A DNA stretch of 64,000 nucleotides. It comes from Alg239-R122 sp041746135. GTDB lineage: Bacteria; Pseudomonadota; Alphaproteobacteria; Sphingomonadales; Sphingomonadaceae. This document shows positions 16,333 to 25,684 of the stretch, piece by piece (within the stretch, counting starts at the first letter, position 1; the number at the start of each line of letters is the position of its first letter). Under the pieces are notes generated by a model. That model had not been told where the DNA came from, did not search any database, and was given only the letters and a program-made list of their open reading frames with translations. The stretch is from positions 1 to 64,000 of the forward strand of contig JBGTHQ010000025.1 in the NCBI GenBank assembly GCA_041746135.1. The letters are read 5' to 3'. The position numbers and the translations under genes were made by a program.

Positions 16333-17259
16333 ATGGCTGTGTCGCGCACGGATATTGTAGGCCAAGCGCGCGATGCTATTGCGGAAGGGTCGAAATCTTT
16401 CGCATTCGCCTCCCGTCTGTTTGAGCGAAAAACCCGCGAACATGCGTGGCTGCTTTATGCATGGTGCCGCCATTGCGACGATCTGGCGGACGGGCAGGTT
16501 ATGGGCCACGATATGTCCGACGTTCCCGATGCCGATGCGCGGCTAGACCATATGCGCCGCGAAACCGAGCGCGCCTTGTCGGGTGATCTGACGGGTGACG
16601 CGCCCTTTGCCGCGATCGGCCTCGTGGCGCGCGAATGCGCCCTGCCCCATATCTATATCCACGACATTATCGAAGGGTTCGCGTTGGATAGCCGCGACTG
16701 GCGGCCACGCAGCGAAAATGACCTGTATCAATATTGTTATCACGTTGCCGGCGCGGTTGGCCGGTTGATGGCGATCATTATGGGGATATCACCCCACGAT
16801 ACCGCAACACTCGACCGCGCCACCGATCTCGGCCTTGCCTTCCAGCTCGCCAATATCGCCCGCGATCTGCAGGAGGACGATGCCGCCGGACGCTGTTACC
16901 TGCCGGAGGAATGGCTGGCGGAAATGGATTTCCCGCCCGGCCAGCATATGAAACCGCCCTTTCGCGACCGGTTGGTCATTCTGGTGCAGCGTCTGTGCGA
17001 CGGTGCGGAGCTATATGAAGCATCGGCGCGCGTGGGTGCAGCGGGCCTTCCCTACCGGTCCCGCTGGGCCGTGCTGGCGGCGGCAGGTATTTATGGCGAT
17101 ATTGCCCGCGAAGTACGCGCGAGAGGTATCCATGCGTGGGATCATCGCACGGTTACGACCAAATCATCCAAAATCGGATGGATGCTGAAAAGCGCGCGCC
17201 AAGCGTTCCATGAACCGGAAGCGATATCTCGCGAGATGCTGTGGACGTACCAGAACTGA
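16333..17259 (+). CDS. crtB: Phytoene synthase
   Basis: 308 residues. The first aspartate-rich motif is WCRHCDDLADG at about residues 46-56 and the second is ANIARDLQEDDAAGRCYLP. Both bind the Mg2+-diphosphate of geranylgeranyl diphosphate. The 'YCYHVAGAVGRLMAIIMG' and 'LAFQLANIARD' helices are standard for squalene/phytoene synthases. It condenses two GGPP to phytoene, the entry step of the pathway. No crtE (GGPP synthase) or idi lies nearby, so GGPP is made elsewhere. Last gene of the operon, followed by a possible terminator. Confidence 0.96.
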   Translation: MAVSRTDIVGQARDAIAEGSKSFAFASRLFERKTREHAWLLYAWCRHCDDLADGQVMGHDMSDVPDADARLDHMRRETERALSGDLTGDAPFAAIGLVARECALPHIYIHDIIEGFALDSRDWRPRSENDLYQYCYHVAGAVGRLMAIIMGISPHDTATLDRATDLGLAFQLANIARDLQEDDAAGRCYLPEEWLAEMDFPPGQHMKPPFRDRLVILVQRLCDGAELYEASARVGAAGLPYRSRWAVLAAAGIYGDIAREVRARGIHAWDHRTVTTKSSKIGWMLKSARQAFHEPEAISREMLWTYQN

Positions 17260-17285
17260 TCGCCTTCCTGTAATATGTGACCCTT

Positions 17286-17316
17286 GCGGGTGCCGTCCAC
17301 CCGCCTTATCTTTCCT
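17286..17316 (+). terminator. Possible terminator after crtB
   Basis: A 7-bp perfect stem GCGGGTG / CACCCGC with a 5-nt loop lies 27 bp after the crtB stop and is followed by a pyrimidine/T-rich run (CTTATCTTTCCTT). Moderately good intrinsic terminator before the msrA promoter. Confidence 0.5.
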
Positions 17317-17339
17317 TCAAGCAAAAATAAGGACGGATT

Positions 17340-17873
17340 ATGATCGAACAAAAAGCAATTCTTGCCGGTGGCTGTTTCTGGTGCACCGAGGCGGTTTTTA
17401 AAGATGTCGCGGGTGTCACCAAAGTCGAAAGCGGCTATATCGGCGGCCAGACCGAAAATCCTACCTATAAAGAGGTTTGCAGCGGCACGACCGGCCATGC
17501 CGAAGCCATCCGCCTTACCTTTGATAGCGAACAGGTAAGCTATGCCGATCTGCTGGATATGTTTTTTGCTACGCATGATCCTACGCAATTGAACCGGCAG
17601 GGTAACGATGTCGGCACCCAGTATCGCTCCGCCATCTTCCCGCTTAATGACGAGCAGACGGCCGAAGCAAAGGCGGGCATTGAACGCGTCTCCAGCGACT
17701 GGCCGCAGCCGATAGTCACCACCATCGAACACGCCGACAACTGGTACGATGCCGAAGATTATCACCAGGAATATTGGGAAGGCGAAGGTCAGCGCAATCC
17801 CTATTGTCTTGCCATCATCCCGCCAAAGCTGCAAAAACTGCGCAAGAGTTTCGCGAACAAAGTCAAAGCCTGA
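17340..17873 (+). CDS. msrA: Peptide-methionine (S)-S-oxide reductase
   Basis: 177 residues. The catalytic motif GGCFWCTEAVF is near the N-terminus, and SGYIGGQTENPTYKEVCSG with TGHAEAI follows as in all MsrA enzymes. It reduces methionine-S-sulfoxide in proteins and free methionine in the cytosol. AAGGACGG precedes the ATG. Only 13 bp separate it from galU, so the two may share a transcript. Confidence 0.96.
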   Translation: MIEQKAILAGGCFWCTEAVFKDVAGVTKVESGYIGGQTENPTYKEVCSGTTGHAEAIRLTFDSEQVSYADLLDMFFATHDPTQLNRQGNDVGTQYRSAIFPLNDEQTAEAKAGIERVSSDWPQPIVTTIEHADNWYDAEDYHQEYWEGEGQRNPYCLAIIPPKLQKLRKSFANKVKA

Positions 17874-17886
17874 GGGGGCAAGCCAT

Positions 17887-18756
17887 ATGAAGCCGATCCG
17901 CACCGCCGTTTTTCCCGTCGCCGGATTGGGAACGCGCTTCCTGCCGGCAACGAAAGTCGTGCCCAAGGAAATGCTGCCCGTCATCGATCGTCCGCTTATC
18001 CAATATGCGGTGGACGAAGCGCTGGAGGCTGGGATCGAGCATATGGTGTTTATCACCGGACGCGGCAAAGGCATTATCGAAGACCATTTCGACATAGCTT
18101 ACGAATTGCAGCAGACAATGGAAGCCCGCGGCAAAGACGTCACCATATTGGACGGCACACGTCTCCAGCCCGGCAAATCTACTTTTACGCGGCAACAAGA
18201 GCCGCTCGGTCTGGGCCATGCGATATGGTGCGCACGCGATGTGGTCGGCGACGACGCATTTGCAATTTTGCTGCCCGACGAGCTGATGTACGGCACCCCC
18301 GGATGCATGAAACAAATGGCATCGGCTTATGAAAAACTGGGCGGTAATCTTGTCTGTGCACTCGAAATACCGATGGAGCAGACGCCCAGTTACGGTGTAA
18401 TCGATCCGGGTAAACGCGACGGTGCCATAACTGAAGTCAAAGGGCTGGTCGAAAAACCGGCGGCGGGCGCCGCTCCGTCCAACCTGATCTTGCCTGGCCG
18501 CTATATCCTGCAACCGGAAGTGATGAAGATACTCGAAACGCAGGAAGCCGGCGCGGGGGGCGAGATACAGCTCACCGACGCGATGGCGCAGATGATCGGC
18601 AAACAGCCTTTTCACGGCGTGACATTCGATGGTCGCCGTTTCGATTGCGGGTCGAAAACCGGATATATAGAGGCCAATCTGGCGCTTGCACTGGATCGCG
18701 AAGGTATGAAGGATGAAGTGCGCCGGATCGCCAGTCGTCTGTTAAACGTATATTAA
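17887..18756 (+). CDS. galU: UTP-glucose-1-phosphate uridylyltransferase
   Basis: 289 residues from ATG 17887 (AGGGGG upstream). The nucleotidyltransferase loop is FPVAGLGTRFLPATKVVPKE, with later GalU features: LGLGHAIWCARD, LLPDELM and KGLVEKPAAG. It makes UDP-glucose for exopolysaccharide, LPS core and glycolipids. Bases upstream in the same frame belong to the msrA gene, so longer starts are rejected. Confidence 0.96.
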   Translation: MKPIRTAVFPVAGLGTRFLPATKVVPKEMLPVIDRPLIQYAVDEALEAGIEHMVFITGRGKGIIEDHFDIAYELQQTMEARGKDVTILDGTRLQPGKSTFTRQQEPLGLGHAIWCARDVVGDDAFAILLPDELMYGTPGCMKQMASAYEKLGGNLVCALEIPMEQTPSYGVIDPGKRDGAITEVKGLVEKPAAGAAPSNLILPGRYILQPEVMKILETQEAGAGGEIQLTDAMAQMIGKQPFHGVTFDGRRFDCGSKTGYIEANLALALDREGMKDEVRRIASRLLNVY

Positions 18757-18780
18757 ACTAGGACTTGTTAGGAAGATGTG

Positions 18781-19071
18781 ATGAAAAGACTTCTTACTCT
18801 TGCCACCTTGTCCGGTGCCAGCCTGTCCGTAAGCGGATGCACCAGTGTCATCACGGCTCCTTTTCGCGCTGCCGGAACAATATTGGAAACCGCAGTCGAC
18901 GCCACAACTCAAACGCAGCAGGAAGCCGATGAGGATCGCGGCAAAAGATTGCGCAAAGCCGAGAAGAACGAAGTCGAATTGCGCCAAAAATGCGATAATG
19001 ATCCCGACAGTCGGGCTTGCGATGATTTACGTGATCTGGACAGGGAGCGGACGCTTACACCCCGCCGCTAA
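18781..19071 (+). CDS. Small predicted lipoprotein
   Basis: 96 residues. The signal peptide MKRLLTLATLSGASLSVSGC ends in a lipobox (VSGC). The mature part begins TSVITAPFRAAGTILETAVD and continues as a highly charged helix (RGKRLRKAEKNEVELRQKC). ATG 18781 is preferred to the adjacent GTG. GGAAG lies just upstream. Short 'SGC...APFR' lipoproteins of this kind are common in sphingomonads without known function. It ends 5 bp before the convergent sua5-like gene. Confidence 0.7.
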   Translation: MKRLLTLATLSGASLSVSGCTSVITAPFRAAGTILETAVDATTQTQQEADEDRGKRLRKAEKNEVELRQKCDNDPDSRACDDLRDLDRERTLTPRR

Positions 19072-19076
19072 AGCTC

Positions 19077-20009
19077 TTATTTCGCTGCTCTGGCCAAGCG
19101 GTCGTTTATAGCTATGCCCACACCTTCTGACAGCACTGGCGCAACAGCAATGGCTGTATGCTCGCTGGTATCGGCAATATGCAGCGCGGCATAAAGCCGC
19201 GCTGCAGCTTGTTCGAGTGATCCGCTTGCCGACAGGTTATAATGTCCCGCGATTTCACCGAAACCGATGTGAAATTCATGTGTCTCGGCGGTTTTTACAC
19301 CGAGACGCAGTGGCTTTGAGGGCGCATAATGGCTTTCCAATTGGCCCGGAGCTTCGATTTTACGATCCCTCTCGTCCCACGCCCTTGTGCCGGCGATAGC
19401 CTGGATCTCAGCCACCGTGATCGGGCCGGGCCGCAAAACCTGCCACTCGCCCGTACCGCGCACGGCGATGATGGTGGATTCCAGTCCCGCCTCGCACGGC
19501 CCTCCATCGAGTATCAACGGCACTTTGTCCCCCAGACTTGCCGATACATGCTCCGCTCTGGTCGGGCTGATCGCACCGCTTTTATTGGCCGAGGGCGCCG
19601 CCAGCACCAGCCCGCTTTCCAGTAGAACCGCCTGCATCACCGGATGGGCGGGCACCCGTAGGGCAATTGTCGGCAAGCCCGCCGTGACGGCGGCCGCGAT
19701 TCGCGTTCCCTCTTTTACTGGCAAAACCAGTGTCAGCGGACCGGGCCAAAAATTTTCTGCGAGTTTGACGGCCAGGGGCGAGAAATCGGCTATAGCCTGC
19801 GCGATAGCGAAAGAAGGGGTGTGAACGATCAGCGGATTGAAATCCGGACGGCCTTTAATAGCATAGATGGACGCTACGGCATCATCGCTCTGCGCATCCG
19901 CCGCGAGCCCGTACACCGTCTCCGTCGGCAGTGCTACCAAACCTCCGTCGCGCAGTACAGCCACGGCTTGCGCCAAGGAGCTTTCATCGACGGGCCGTAT
20001 ATTTTCCAT
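19077..20009 (-). CDS. L-threonylcarbamoyladenylate synthase (Sua5/TsaC type)
   Basis: About 310 residues: an N-terminal YrdC domain (LVALPTETVYGLAADA, YAIKGRPDFNPLIVH, LVLAAPSANKSG) joined to a C-terminal Sua5 domain (PGQLESHYAPSKPLRL). The two-domain length matches Sua5 rather than the short TsaC. It makes the threonylcarbamoyl-AMP used for t6A37 on ANN-decoding tRNAs. ATG 20009 gives the usual N-terminus; an ATG nine codons upstream is also possible. Confidence 0.93.
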   Translation of the reverse strand: MENIRPVDESSLAQAVAVLRDGGLVALPTETVYGLAADAQSDDAVASIYAIKGRPDFNPLIVHTPSFAIAQAIADFSPLAVKLAENFWPGPLTLVLPVKEGTRIAAAVTAGLPTIALRVPAHPVMQAVLLESGLVLAAPSANKSGAISPTRAEHVSASLGDKVPLILDGGPCEAGLESTIIAVRGTGEWQVLRPGPITVAEIQAIAGTRAWDERDRKIEAPGQLESHYAPSKPLRLGVKTAETHEFHIGFGEIAGHYNLSASGSLEQAAARLYAALHIADTSEHTAIAVAPVLSEGVGIAINDRLARAAK

Positions 20010-20097
20010 GCCGCTAGGGTTTGAACCTGATCTCATATTCGGGCTATAGTCTGCGCGAACGCGACAAGCAAAACATCAAGACCGGAACGGCACCATT

Positions 20098-21852
20098 ATG
20101 AGTTATACTCCCCCCACCAAAGAACAGCTGTTCGTGCTGGACCATATCGCCAAAATTCACGGCCTGACCCAGTTCGAGCGGTTCGCGCACGGCACGCCCG
20201 ATGTGATCGAAGCTGTGGTCGAGGGACTGGGGCAATTTGCCGCCAGTGAATATGCGCCGCTCAATCGCATCGGCGATACGGTGGGCGCAAAATGGGATGA
20301 TGGCAAAGTAACGATGCCAAAGGGTTTCAAGGAAGCCTATCAGTCTTTCGTGGAAACCGGTTTTGGCGCGATTGACGGGCCCGAGGAATTTGGCGGACAG
20401 GATCTACCCTTTACGCTAGCGACCATCGCCCTTGAAGTTTTGGGCAGCGCGAATATGGGCTTTTCGCTCGTCAACATGCTGACGCCCGGATCGATTGAAT
20501 CGCTGATCGCGCACGGGTCCGAGGCACAGAAACAACGCTGGCTGCCCAAATTGCTGACCGGTGAGTGGACCGGTACGATGAACCTGACCGAGCCGCAGGC
20601 GGGCAGCGATGTCGGCGCTTTGCGCACCACCGCTACGCCGATTGCTGACGGGCCGGATGCGGGCAAATACAAGATCAAGGGCACTAAGATATATATTACG
20701 TTCGGCGAGCATGACCTGACAGACAATATCATTCACCTCGTACTCGCACGCACCCCCGATGCCCCCGCCGGAACGCGCGGAATATCGCTTTTTCTCGTGC
20801 CCAAAAAGCGGGTGGACGACGCAGGCAATATCGCGGGCGAAAACGATGTGCGCTGCGTGTCGATCGAACACAAGCTGGGCATCCATGCCTCGCCCACGTG
20901 CGTATTGTCGTTCGGCGATAATGATGACTGTATCGGCGAGATAGTCGGTACTGAATTTGGCGGCATGCGCGGCATGTTCACGATGATGAACAATGCCCGG
21001 CTGAATGTCGGCAGCCAGGGCGTGCAGATCGGTGAACGCGCGACGCAGCAGGCAATGGCTTACGCGAAAGATCGCATCCAGTCTGCGCGTGCGGGTAGCG
21101 AAAGCCGCGATGCCATTGCAATTATCGACCATGCCGACGTGCGGCGCATGTTGTTGCGCATGAAAGCGGGCACCGAAGCCGCACGGGCTTTGCTCTATTA
21201 TGCCAGCGGTATGGTCGACCTTAAAAACTGCGGCGACGAAGCGGCGCGCGAACGGCTCGAACTGCTGACCCCGTTGGTCAAGGCCTATGGAACCGACATG
21301 GGCTGCGAAATCGCGTCGCTAGGCGTGCAAGTCCATGGCGGCATGGGATTTGTCGAGGAGACCGGTGCCGCGCAGCATTACCGCGATATCCGCATCGCCC
21401 CCATTTATGAAGGTACCAATGGCATTCAGGCCGCCGATCTGGTCGGGCGCAAATTACCGATGAGTGATGGCCAGGTTGTTGCCAGCTTACTCGCCGACAT
21501 TTGCGTCGACCTGCTCGACGAGGAGCCACTGGCCGCATTGCTCAGTGATGTCGAGCAAGTGGTGAGCTGGATGCAAAACGACGCGAGCGTCGATGACCGA
21601 ATGGCGGGCAGTTATCCTCTGCTCACCATACTGTCGGTCGTAACGTGCGGGTGGCTGATGCTGCGGCAGCACCGCGTTGCCAAGGAATTGCTGGAATCCG
21701 GTGATAGCGATGCGCAATTCCTGAAAGCCAAACTGGTCACGACGCGTTATTATCTAGACCATATGGTGCCCGAAGCGCGCGGTTTGAAAGCCGCAGCCAT
21801 CAATGGTGCGGGCCTTCTCTATGAACTTTCAGTGGACGAACTTGCCGGCTAA
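20098..21852 (+). CDS. Acyl-CoA dehydrogenase family protein (DmdC-like length)
   Basis: 584 residues with the order acyl-CoA dehydrogenase N, middle, C and an extra C-terminal domain, as in the 3-methylmercaptopropionyl-CoA dehydrogenase (DmdC)-like branch. MNLTEPQAGSDVGALRT and KIYITFGEHDLTDN are the FAD-binding middle motifs. GVQVHGGMGFVEETGAAQHY and APIYEGTNGIQAADLVGRKL carry the CoA/FAD site, including the catalytic Glu in YEGTNGIQ. Likely beta-oxidation of an unusual or branched acyl-CoA; the substrate is not readable. Confidence 0.92.
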   Translation: MSYTPPTKEQLFVLDHIAKIHGLTQFERFAHGTPDVIEAVVEGLGQFAASEYAPLNRIGDTVGAKWDDGKVTMPKGFKEAYQSFVETGFGAIDGPEEFGGQDLPFTLATIALEVLGSANMGFSLVNMLTPGSIESLIAHGSEAQKQRWLPKLLTGEWTGTMNLTEPQAGSDVGALRTTATPIADGPDAGKYKIKGTKIYITFGEHDLTDNIIHLVLARTPDAPAGTRGISLFLVPKKRVDDAGNIAGENDVRCVSIEHKLGIHASPTCVLSFGDNDDCIGEIVGTEFGGMRGMFTMMNNARLNVGSQGVQIGERATQQAMAYAKDRIQSARAGSESRDAIAIIDHADVRRMLLRMKAGTEAARALLYYASGMVDLKNCGDEAARERLELLTPLVKAYGTDMGCEIASLGVQVHGGMGFVEETGAAQHYRDIRIAPIYEGTNGIQAADLVGRKLPMSDGQVVASLLADICVDLLDEEPLAALLSDVEQVVSWMQNDASVDDRMAGSYPLLTILSVVTCGWLMLRQHRVAKELLESGDSDAQFLKAKLVTTRYYLDHMVPEARGLKAAAINGAGLLYELSVDELAG

Positions 21853-21870
21853 ATATCTCGGAAACTCTGA

Positions 21871-23271
21871 TTATTTAGCCGCTTTTGGAGCCGCGGTACC
21901 GCTATTATCCCGCGTCACGCGCCATATAATTCCGCTCACATCGTCGGTCACCAGCAAGGCACCTTTGCTATCGACCGCCAGCATAGTGGGCCGCCCCTTG
22001 GCCATACCGTCTTCGCTCAGGAACCCGGTCAGGACATCGATGGGCAAGCCGCTCGTCACATTGCCTTTGGCATCGCGCGTGACGTCAAGCAGGCCGTCAT
22101 TCCTGAACGGAACAAATACCACCTTGTAGCCCGAGGCCGGTTTGCGGTTCCATGATCCGTGCAGGGCCACAAAGGCACCTGTTGCATATGGACCGCCTAA
22201 ACGGGCCTGTTCGGCAAAAGTCAGTCCCAGGGGCGCGACGTGCGATCCCAGAGCATAATCGGGACGGCGGGTATAATCGATCAAGTCGGGGCGACGCGGT
22301 TCGACGCGGAAATCTTCGTATTTTCCCCAATATATCCATGGCCAGCCAAACTGTGTGCCGATCGGGACTTCGGTCAGATAGTCGGGCACCAAGTCGCTAC
22401 CCAGCATATCGCGTTCGTTGACGACGGTCCAAAGAGCGTTTGTCTGCGGGTTCCAATCGAGACCCACAGGATTGCGCAATCCGGTGGAATAGATAATCGA
22501 CGTTTTTTTCTCCAGATCCACTTCCAGAATCGCAGCCCTGTTCTGTTCGACTTCCAGTCCTTTTTCGGCGATATTGGTGGCGGACCCGACGGCCACGTAC
22601 ATTTTCGTGCCGTCTGCGTTGGCAATAATGTTGCGCGACCAGTGATTATTGGGTTTGGTCGCACTCAGATCTACTATTTTCTCCCCTTTCGCGGTAATGC
22701 TCGTCATCCCAATCTCGAACGGGAATGCCAGCAATGCATCGGTGTTGGCGACATACAGCTTGTCACCCACAACGGCCATTCCGAACGGCGAATTCAAGTC
22801 TTCCAGCAGAGTTGTGCGGAATTCGGCGATACCGTCATTATCATTGTCGCGCAGCAGGCTGATGCGGTTTGCCGACGGCACGCCAGCACCCGCACGGTTC
22901 ATCAGATTGCGCATCACCCAGCCTTCAATACCCTTGCTCTCGCGCGGGGGACTGTTGGTTTCGGCGACCAGCACGTCTCCATTGGACAGCACCAGCATGG
23001 AACGCGGGTGGTCCAGCTTCTCGGCATAGCGCGCGACGTTCAATCCTGGGGCGGCCACGGGCGTTTCGCCCTCGCTCCAGCCAGCCACTTCGGCGACGTT
23101 GATAGTCGGAAAAAATTCCTCGTTGGGTTCGTCGATAACCGGCGAGGGTCCGCTCAATTGCCGGGTCGTATACTCCGCCGTATCGCCGCGCAGGAAATAG
23201 AAAGCCATCGCCCCGATCAACAAAATGATGAGGGCAAGAAAAATGAGGATGTTGCGTTTGGTATCGGACAT
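21871..23271 (-). CDS. PQQ-type sugar/sorbosone dehydrogenase-like beta-propeller, membrane-anchored
   Basis: About 466 residues. One N-terminal membrane anchor (NILIFLALIILLIGAMAFYF) precedes a periplasmic beta-propeller. Typical glucose/sorbosone dehydrogenase motifs are LDHPRSMLVLSNGDVLVAET, LNSPFGMAVVGDKLYVANTD, STGLRNPVGLDWNP and GAFVALHGSWNRKPASGYKV. ATG 23271 is chosen since the upstream extension is not family-like. It would oxidise a sugar or aldose with PQQ in the periplasm. No PQQ biosynthesis genes lie in the window. Confidence 0.88.
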   Translation of the reverse strand: MSDTKRNILIFLALIILLIGAMAFYFLRGDTAEYTTRQLSGPSPVIDEPNEEFFPTINVAEVAGWSEGETPVAAPGLNVARYAEKLDHPRSMLVLSNGDVLVAETNSPPRESKGIEGWVMRNLMNRAGAGVPSANRISLLRDNDNDGIAEFRTTLLEDLNSPFGMAVVGDKLYVANTDALLAFPFEIGMTSITAKGEKIVDLSATKPNNHWSRNIIANADGTKMYVAVGSATNIAEKGLEVEQNRAAILEVDLEKKTSIIYSTGLRNPVGLDWNPQTNALWTVVNERDMLGSDLVPDYLTEVPIGTQFGWPWIYWGKYEDFRVEPRRPDLIDYTRRPDYALGSHVAPLGLTFAEQARLGGPYATGAFVALHGSWNRKPASGYKVVFVPFRNDGLLDVTRDAKGNVTSGLPIDVLTGFLSEDGMAKGRPTMLAVDSKGALLVTDDVSGIIWRVTRDNSGTAAPKAAK

Positions 23272-23469
23272 GCCGGGCAAGTTAGTGTCCGGCCCGCCGA
23301 TACGCAAGCCAGGAATTAACCTTGCGGTGTCCCAAGACCCGAATGACAATAGTCGAACGTGGACGTGCGCCGGTAGATTTTACGGTGCGTCTTTATATCC
23401 GGAAGATATACCACTACATATTGTTTCAAACGCAACTATAATGAGCTTATTTTGGGGAGCACTATTTCA

Positions 23470-25608
23470 ATGAACATACTGAAACTCACCGCATCCGCAG
23501 CCGCATTGTCGATCGCAACAATGAGCGCCGCCGCCGCGGCACAGCCTGCCGAAGATACAAACACACGCGAAGTCGTCACCACTGCCAAGGATTATTGGGG
23601 CGACTGGGGCATCGACTTGACGCAAATCGATAAAAACGTCGATCCCGGTGATGATTTCTATGAATATGTCAATGGCGAGTGGCTGAAGAATTTTGAAATC
23701 CCCGCCGACCGCGCCCGCTATGGCTCATTCTCGTTGCTCGCGGAAAAGTCCGAACAACGGGTCCGCTATATCATAGAGGATCTTGCTGCGGAAAAGCCGG
23801 ATGCGAATACACTTCCGGGCAAAATTGCGGCCTATTACAACGCTTATATGGATGTTAATGCCATCAATGCGGCTGGCCTCTCGCCTGTAAGCGGCATGAT
23901 GGATGAGATTTATGCAGCAAAAACACGTGAAGATCTGGCGCGGCTATTCGGGCAACCGGGATTTTCATCTCCCTTTGGCGGGTATGTCGATATCGACAGC
24001 AAGCAGCCGGATAAATATACGTTTTACATCACCCAATCGGGATTGGGCATGCCCGACCGCGATTATTATCTGAAAGACACGGAAAAGAATCTGGAAATCC
24101 GGGCCGCTTACAAGGAATATCTGGCTTTCCTTCTAGGCAAGGCGGGATATGCAGATCCTACCGCGTCTGCAGAGGCGGTCTATTCTCTTGAAAAGCAGAT
24201 AGCTCTGGAACATTGGGACCGGGCGCTGGGCCGCAATCGCGATCTTACTTATAATATGCTCGACAAGGCGGGCTTGGAAGCACTGGCTGGCGATTTCCCG
24301 ATCAATACGATGCTGGGTACCCTCGGCCTTGATGACCAGAACGAATTTGTCGTGCGGCAAATGGCTCCTACGCCTGAGGAAATCGCGGCGAGCGGCATGA
24401 CGCCCGACCAACTTGCAAAACTCGGCGGGGGTATTAAAGGCTTGATGCGCATTGCGAACGATGCGCCGATGGCAACATGGCAAGCGTATCTGGCGGCGCG
24501 CCTTCTATCTTCTTACGCCTCTGTACTGCCGAGCGACATCGATGGCGCGAGCTTTGCCTTTTACGGCACAACGCTGTCGGGTCAGGAGGAGCAGCGCCTG
24601 CGCTGGAAACGCGCCGTGGCCGCAGTGGAGGGCGCATTGGGCGAAGGCGTCGGCAAAATCTATGCGGGGAAATATTTCCCCGATGAAAACAAGGCGGCAA
24701 TGGACGAACTGGTCGAAAACCTGCGCAAGGCAATGGCCCTCAACCTGAACGACCTTGACTGGATGGGAGATGCCACCAAAGTCGAAGCGCGCGACAAGCT
24801 GGCAAAGTTCACGCCGAAGATCGGCTTTCCCGAAAAGTTCGAAACCTATAACAGTCTGGATATCGAATCGGACAACGCATTCAACAATGTTCTGGCCGCA
24901 CAGAAATGGGCCTTGCAGGACAATATCTCGAAACTGGGTACACCGATCGACAAGACCGAATGGGGCATGCTGCCGCAGACGGTAAATGCCTATTATTCGC
25001 CCAATCGTAACGAGATCGTTTTTCCTGCCGCCATCTTGCAACCGCCCTTCTTTAACCTGACTGCCGACGACGCGGTCAATTACGGAGCGATCGGCGGGGT
25101 GATCGGCCATGAAATGGGGCACGGCTTTGATGACCAGGGCGCGAAATCGGATGGCGACGGCGCATTGCGCGACTGGTGGACAGCGGCAGACAAGGCCAAT
25201 TTCCAGAAGCTGACCGGCGCTCTGGTCGCACAATATAACGAACTTTGCCCGCTTGACGAGGGCAAGACCTGCGTAAACGGCACCCTGACACTGGGCGAGA
25301 ATATCGGCGATCTCGGCGGTCTTTCGATGGCTTATCGAGCCTATAAGATGTCACTGGATAGCGAGGAAGCCCCGGTTATTAATGGTCTGACCGGCGACCA
25401 ACGCTTTTTCATGGCCTGGGCCCAGGTATGGCGCAACAAGTCGCGCGAAGAATATCTTCGCAACCAGCTAACCACCGATCCGCATTCGCCTGCCGATTTT
25501 CGCGTGAACGGCGTGGTGCGCAATTTCGACGAATGGTACAAGGCTTTCAATATCGAACCCGAGGACGAATTGTATCTGCCCCCCGAAAAACGCATCCGTA
25601 TCTGGTAA
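23470..25608 (+). CDS. M13 family zinc metallopeptidase, exported
   Basis: 712 residues, neprilysin/PepO family. A Sec signal (MNILKLTASAAALSIATMSA, cleaved after AAAAA) is followed by the M13 N-terminal domain (DPGDDFYEYVNGEWLK) and the catalytic domain. Zinc-binding HEMGH is at about residue 547, the third ligand region is TLGENIGDLGG, and NAYYSPNRNEIVFPAAILQP lies upstream. It degrades peptides in the periplasm. The ATG at 23470 starts the signal peptide. A strong terminator follows. Confidence 0.95.
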   Translation: MNILKLTASAAALSIATMSAAAAAQPAEDTNTREVVTTAKDYWGDWGIDLTQIDKNVDPGDDFYEYVNGEWLKNFEIPADRARYGSFSLLAEKSEQRVRYIIEDLAAEKPDANTLPGKIAAYYNAYMDVNAINAAGLSPVSGMMDEIYAAKTREDLARLFGQPGFSSPFGGYVDIDSKQPDKYTFYITQSGLGMPDRDYYLKDTEKNLEIRAAYKEYLAFLLGKAGYADPTASAEAVYSLEKQIALEHWDRALGRNRDLTYNMLDKAGLEALAGDFPINTMLGTLGLDDQNEFVVRQMAPTPEEIAASGMTPDQLAKLGGGIKGLMRIANDAPMATWQAYLAARLLSSYASVLPSDIDGASFAFYGTTLSGQEEQRLRWKRAVAAVEGALGEGVGKIYAGKYFPDENKAAMDELVENLRKAMALNLNDLDWMGDATKVEARDKLAKFTPKIGFPEKFETYNSLDIESDNAFNNVLAAQKWALQDNISKLGTPIDKTEWGMLPQTVNAYYSPNRNEIVFPAAILQPPFFNLTADDAVNYGAIGGVIGHEMGHGFDDQGAKSDGDGALRDWWTAADKANFQKLTGALVAQYNELCPLDEGKTCVNGTLTLGENIGDLGGLSMAYRAYKMSLDSEEAPVINGLTGDQRFFMAWAQVWRNKSREEYLRNQLTTDPHSPADFRVNGVVRNFDEWYKAFNIEPEDELYLPPEKRIRIW

Positions 25609-25628
25609 GACAGATTGAAATGTACATG

Positions 25629-25664
25629 AAAAAGGGGCCGTATCATCGTATGGCCCCTTTTTTT
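25629..25664. terminator. Bidirectional intrinsic terminator
   Basis: A perfect 11-bp stem, AAAAAGGGGCC / GGCCCCTTTTT with a 12-nt loop, lies between the M13 peptidase and the convergent fghA-like gene. A-run and T-run flank the GC stem, so it can terminate transcription from either side. Confidence 0.9.
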
Positions 25665-25684
25665 ATTGCAGGAGACACGCCGTC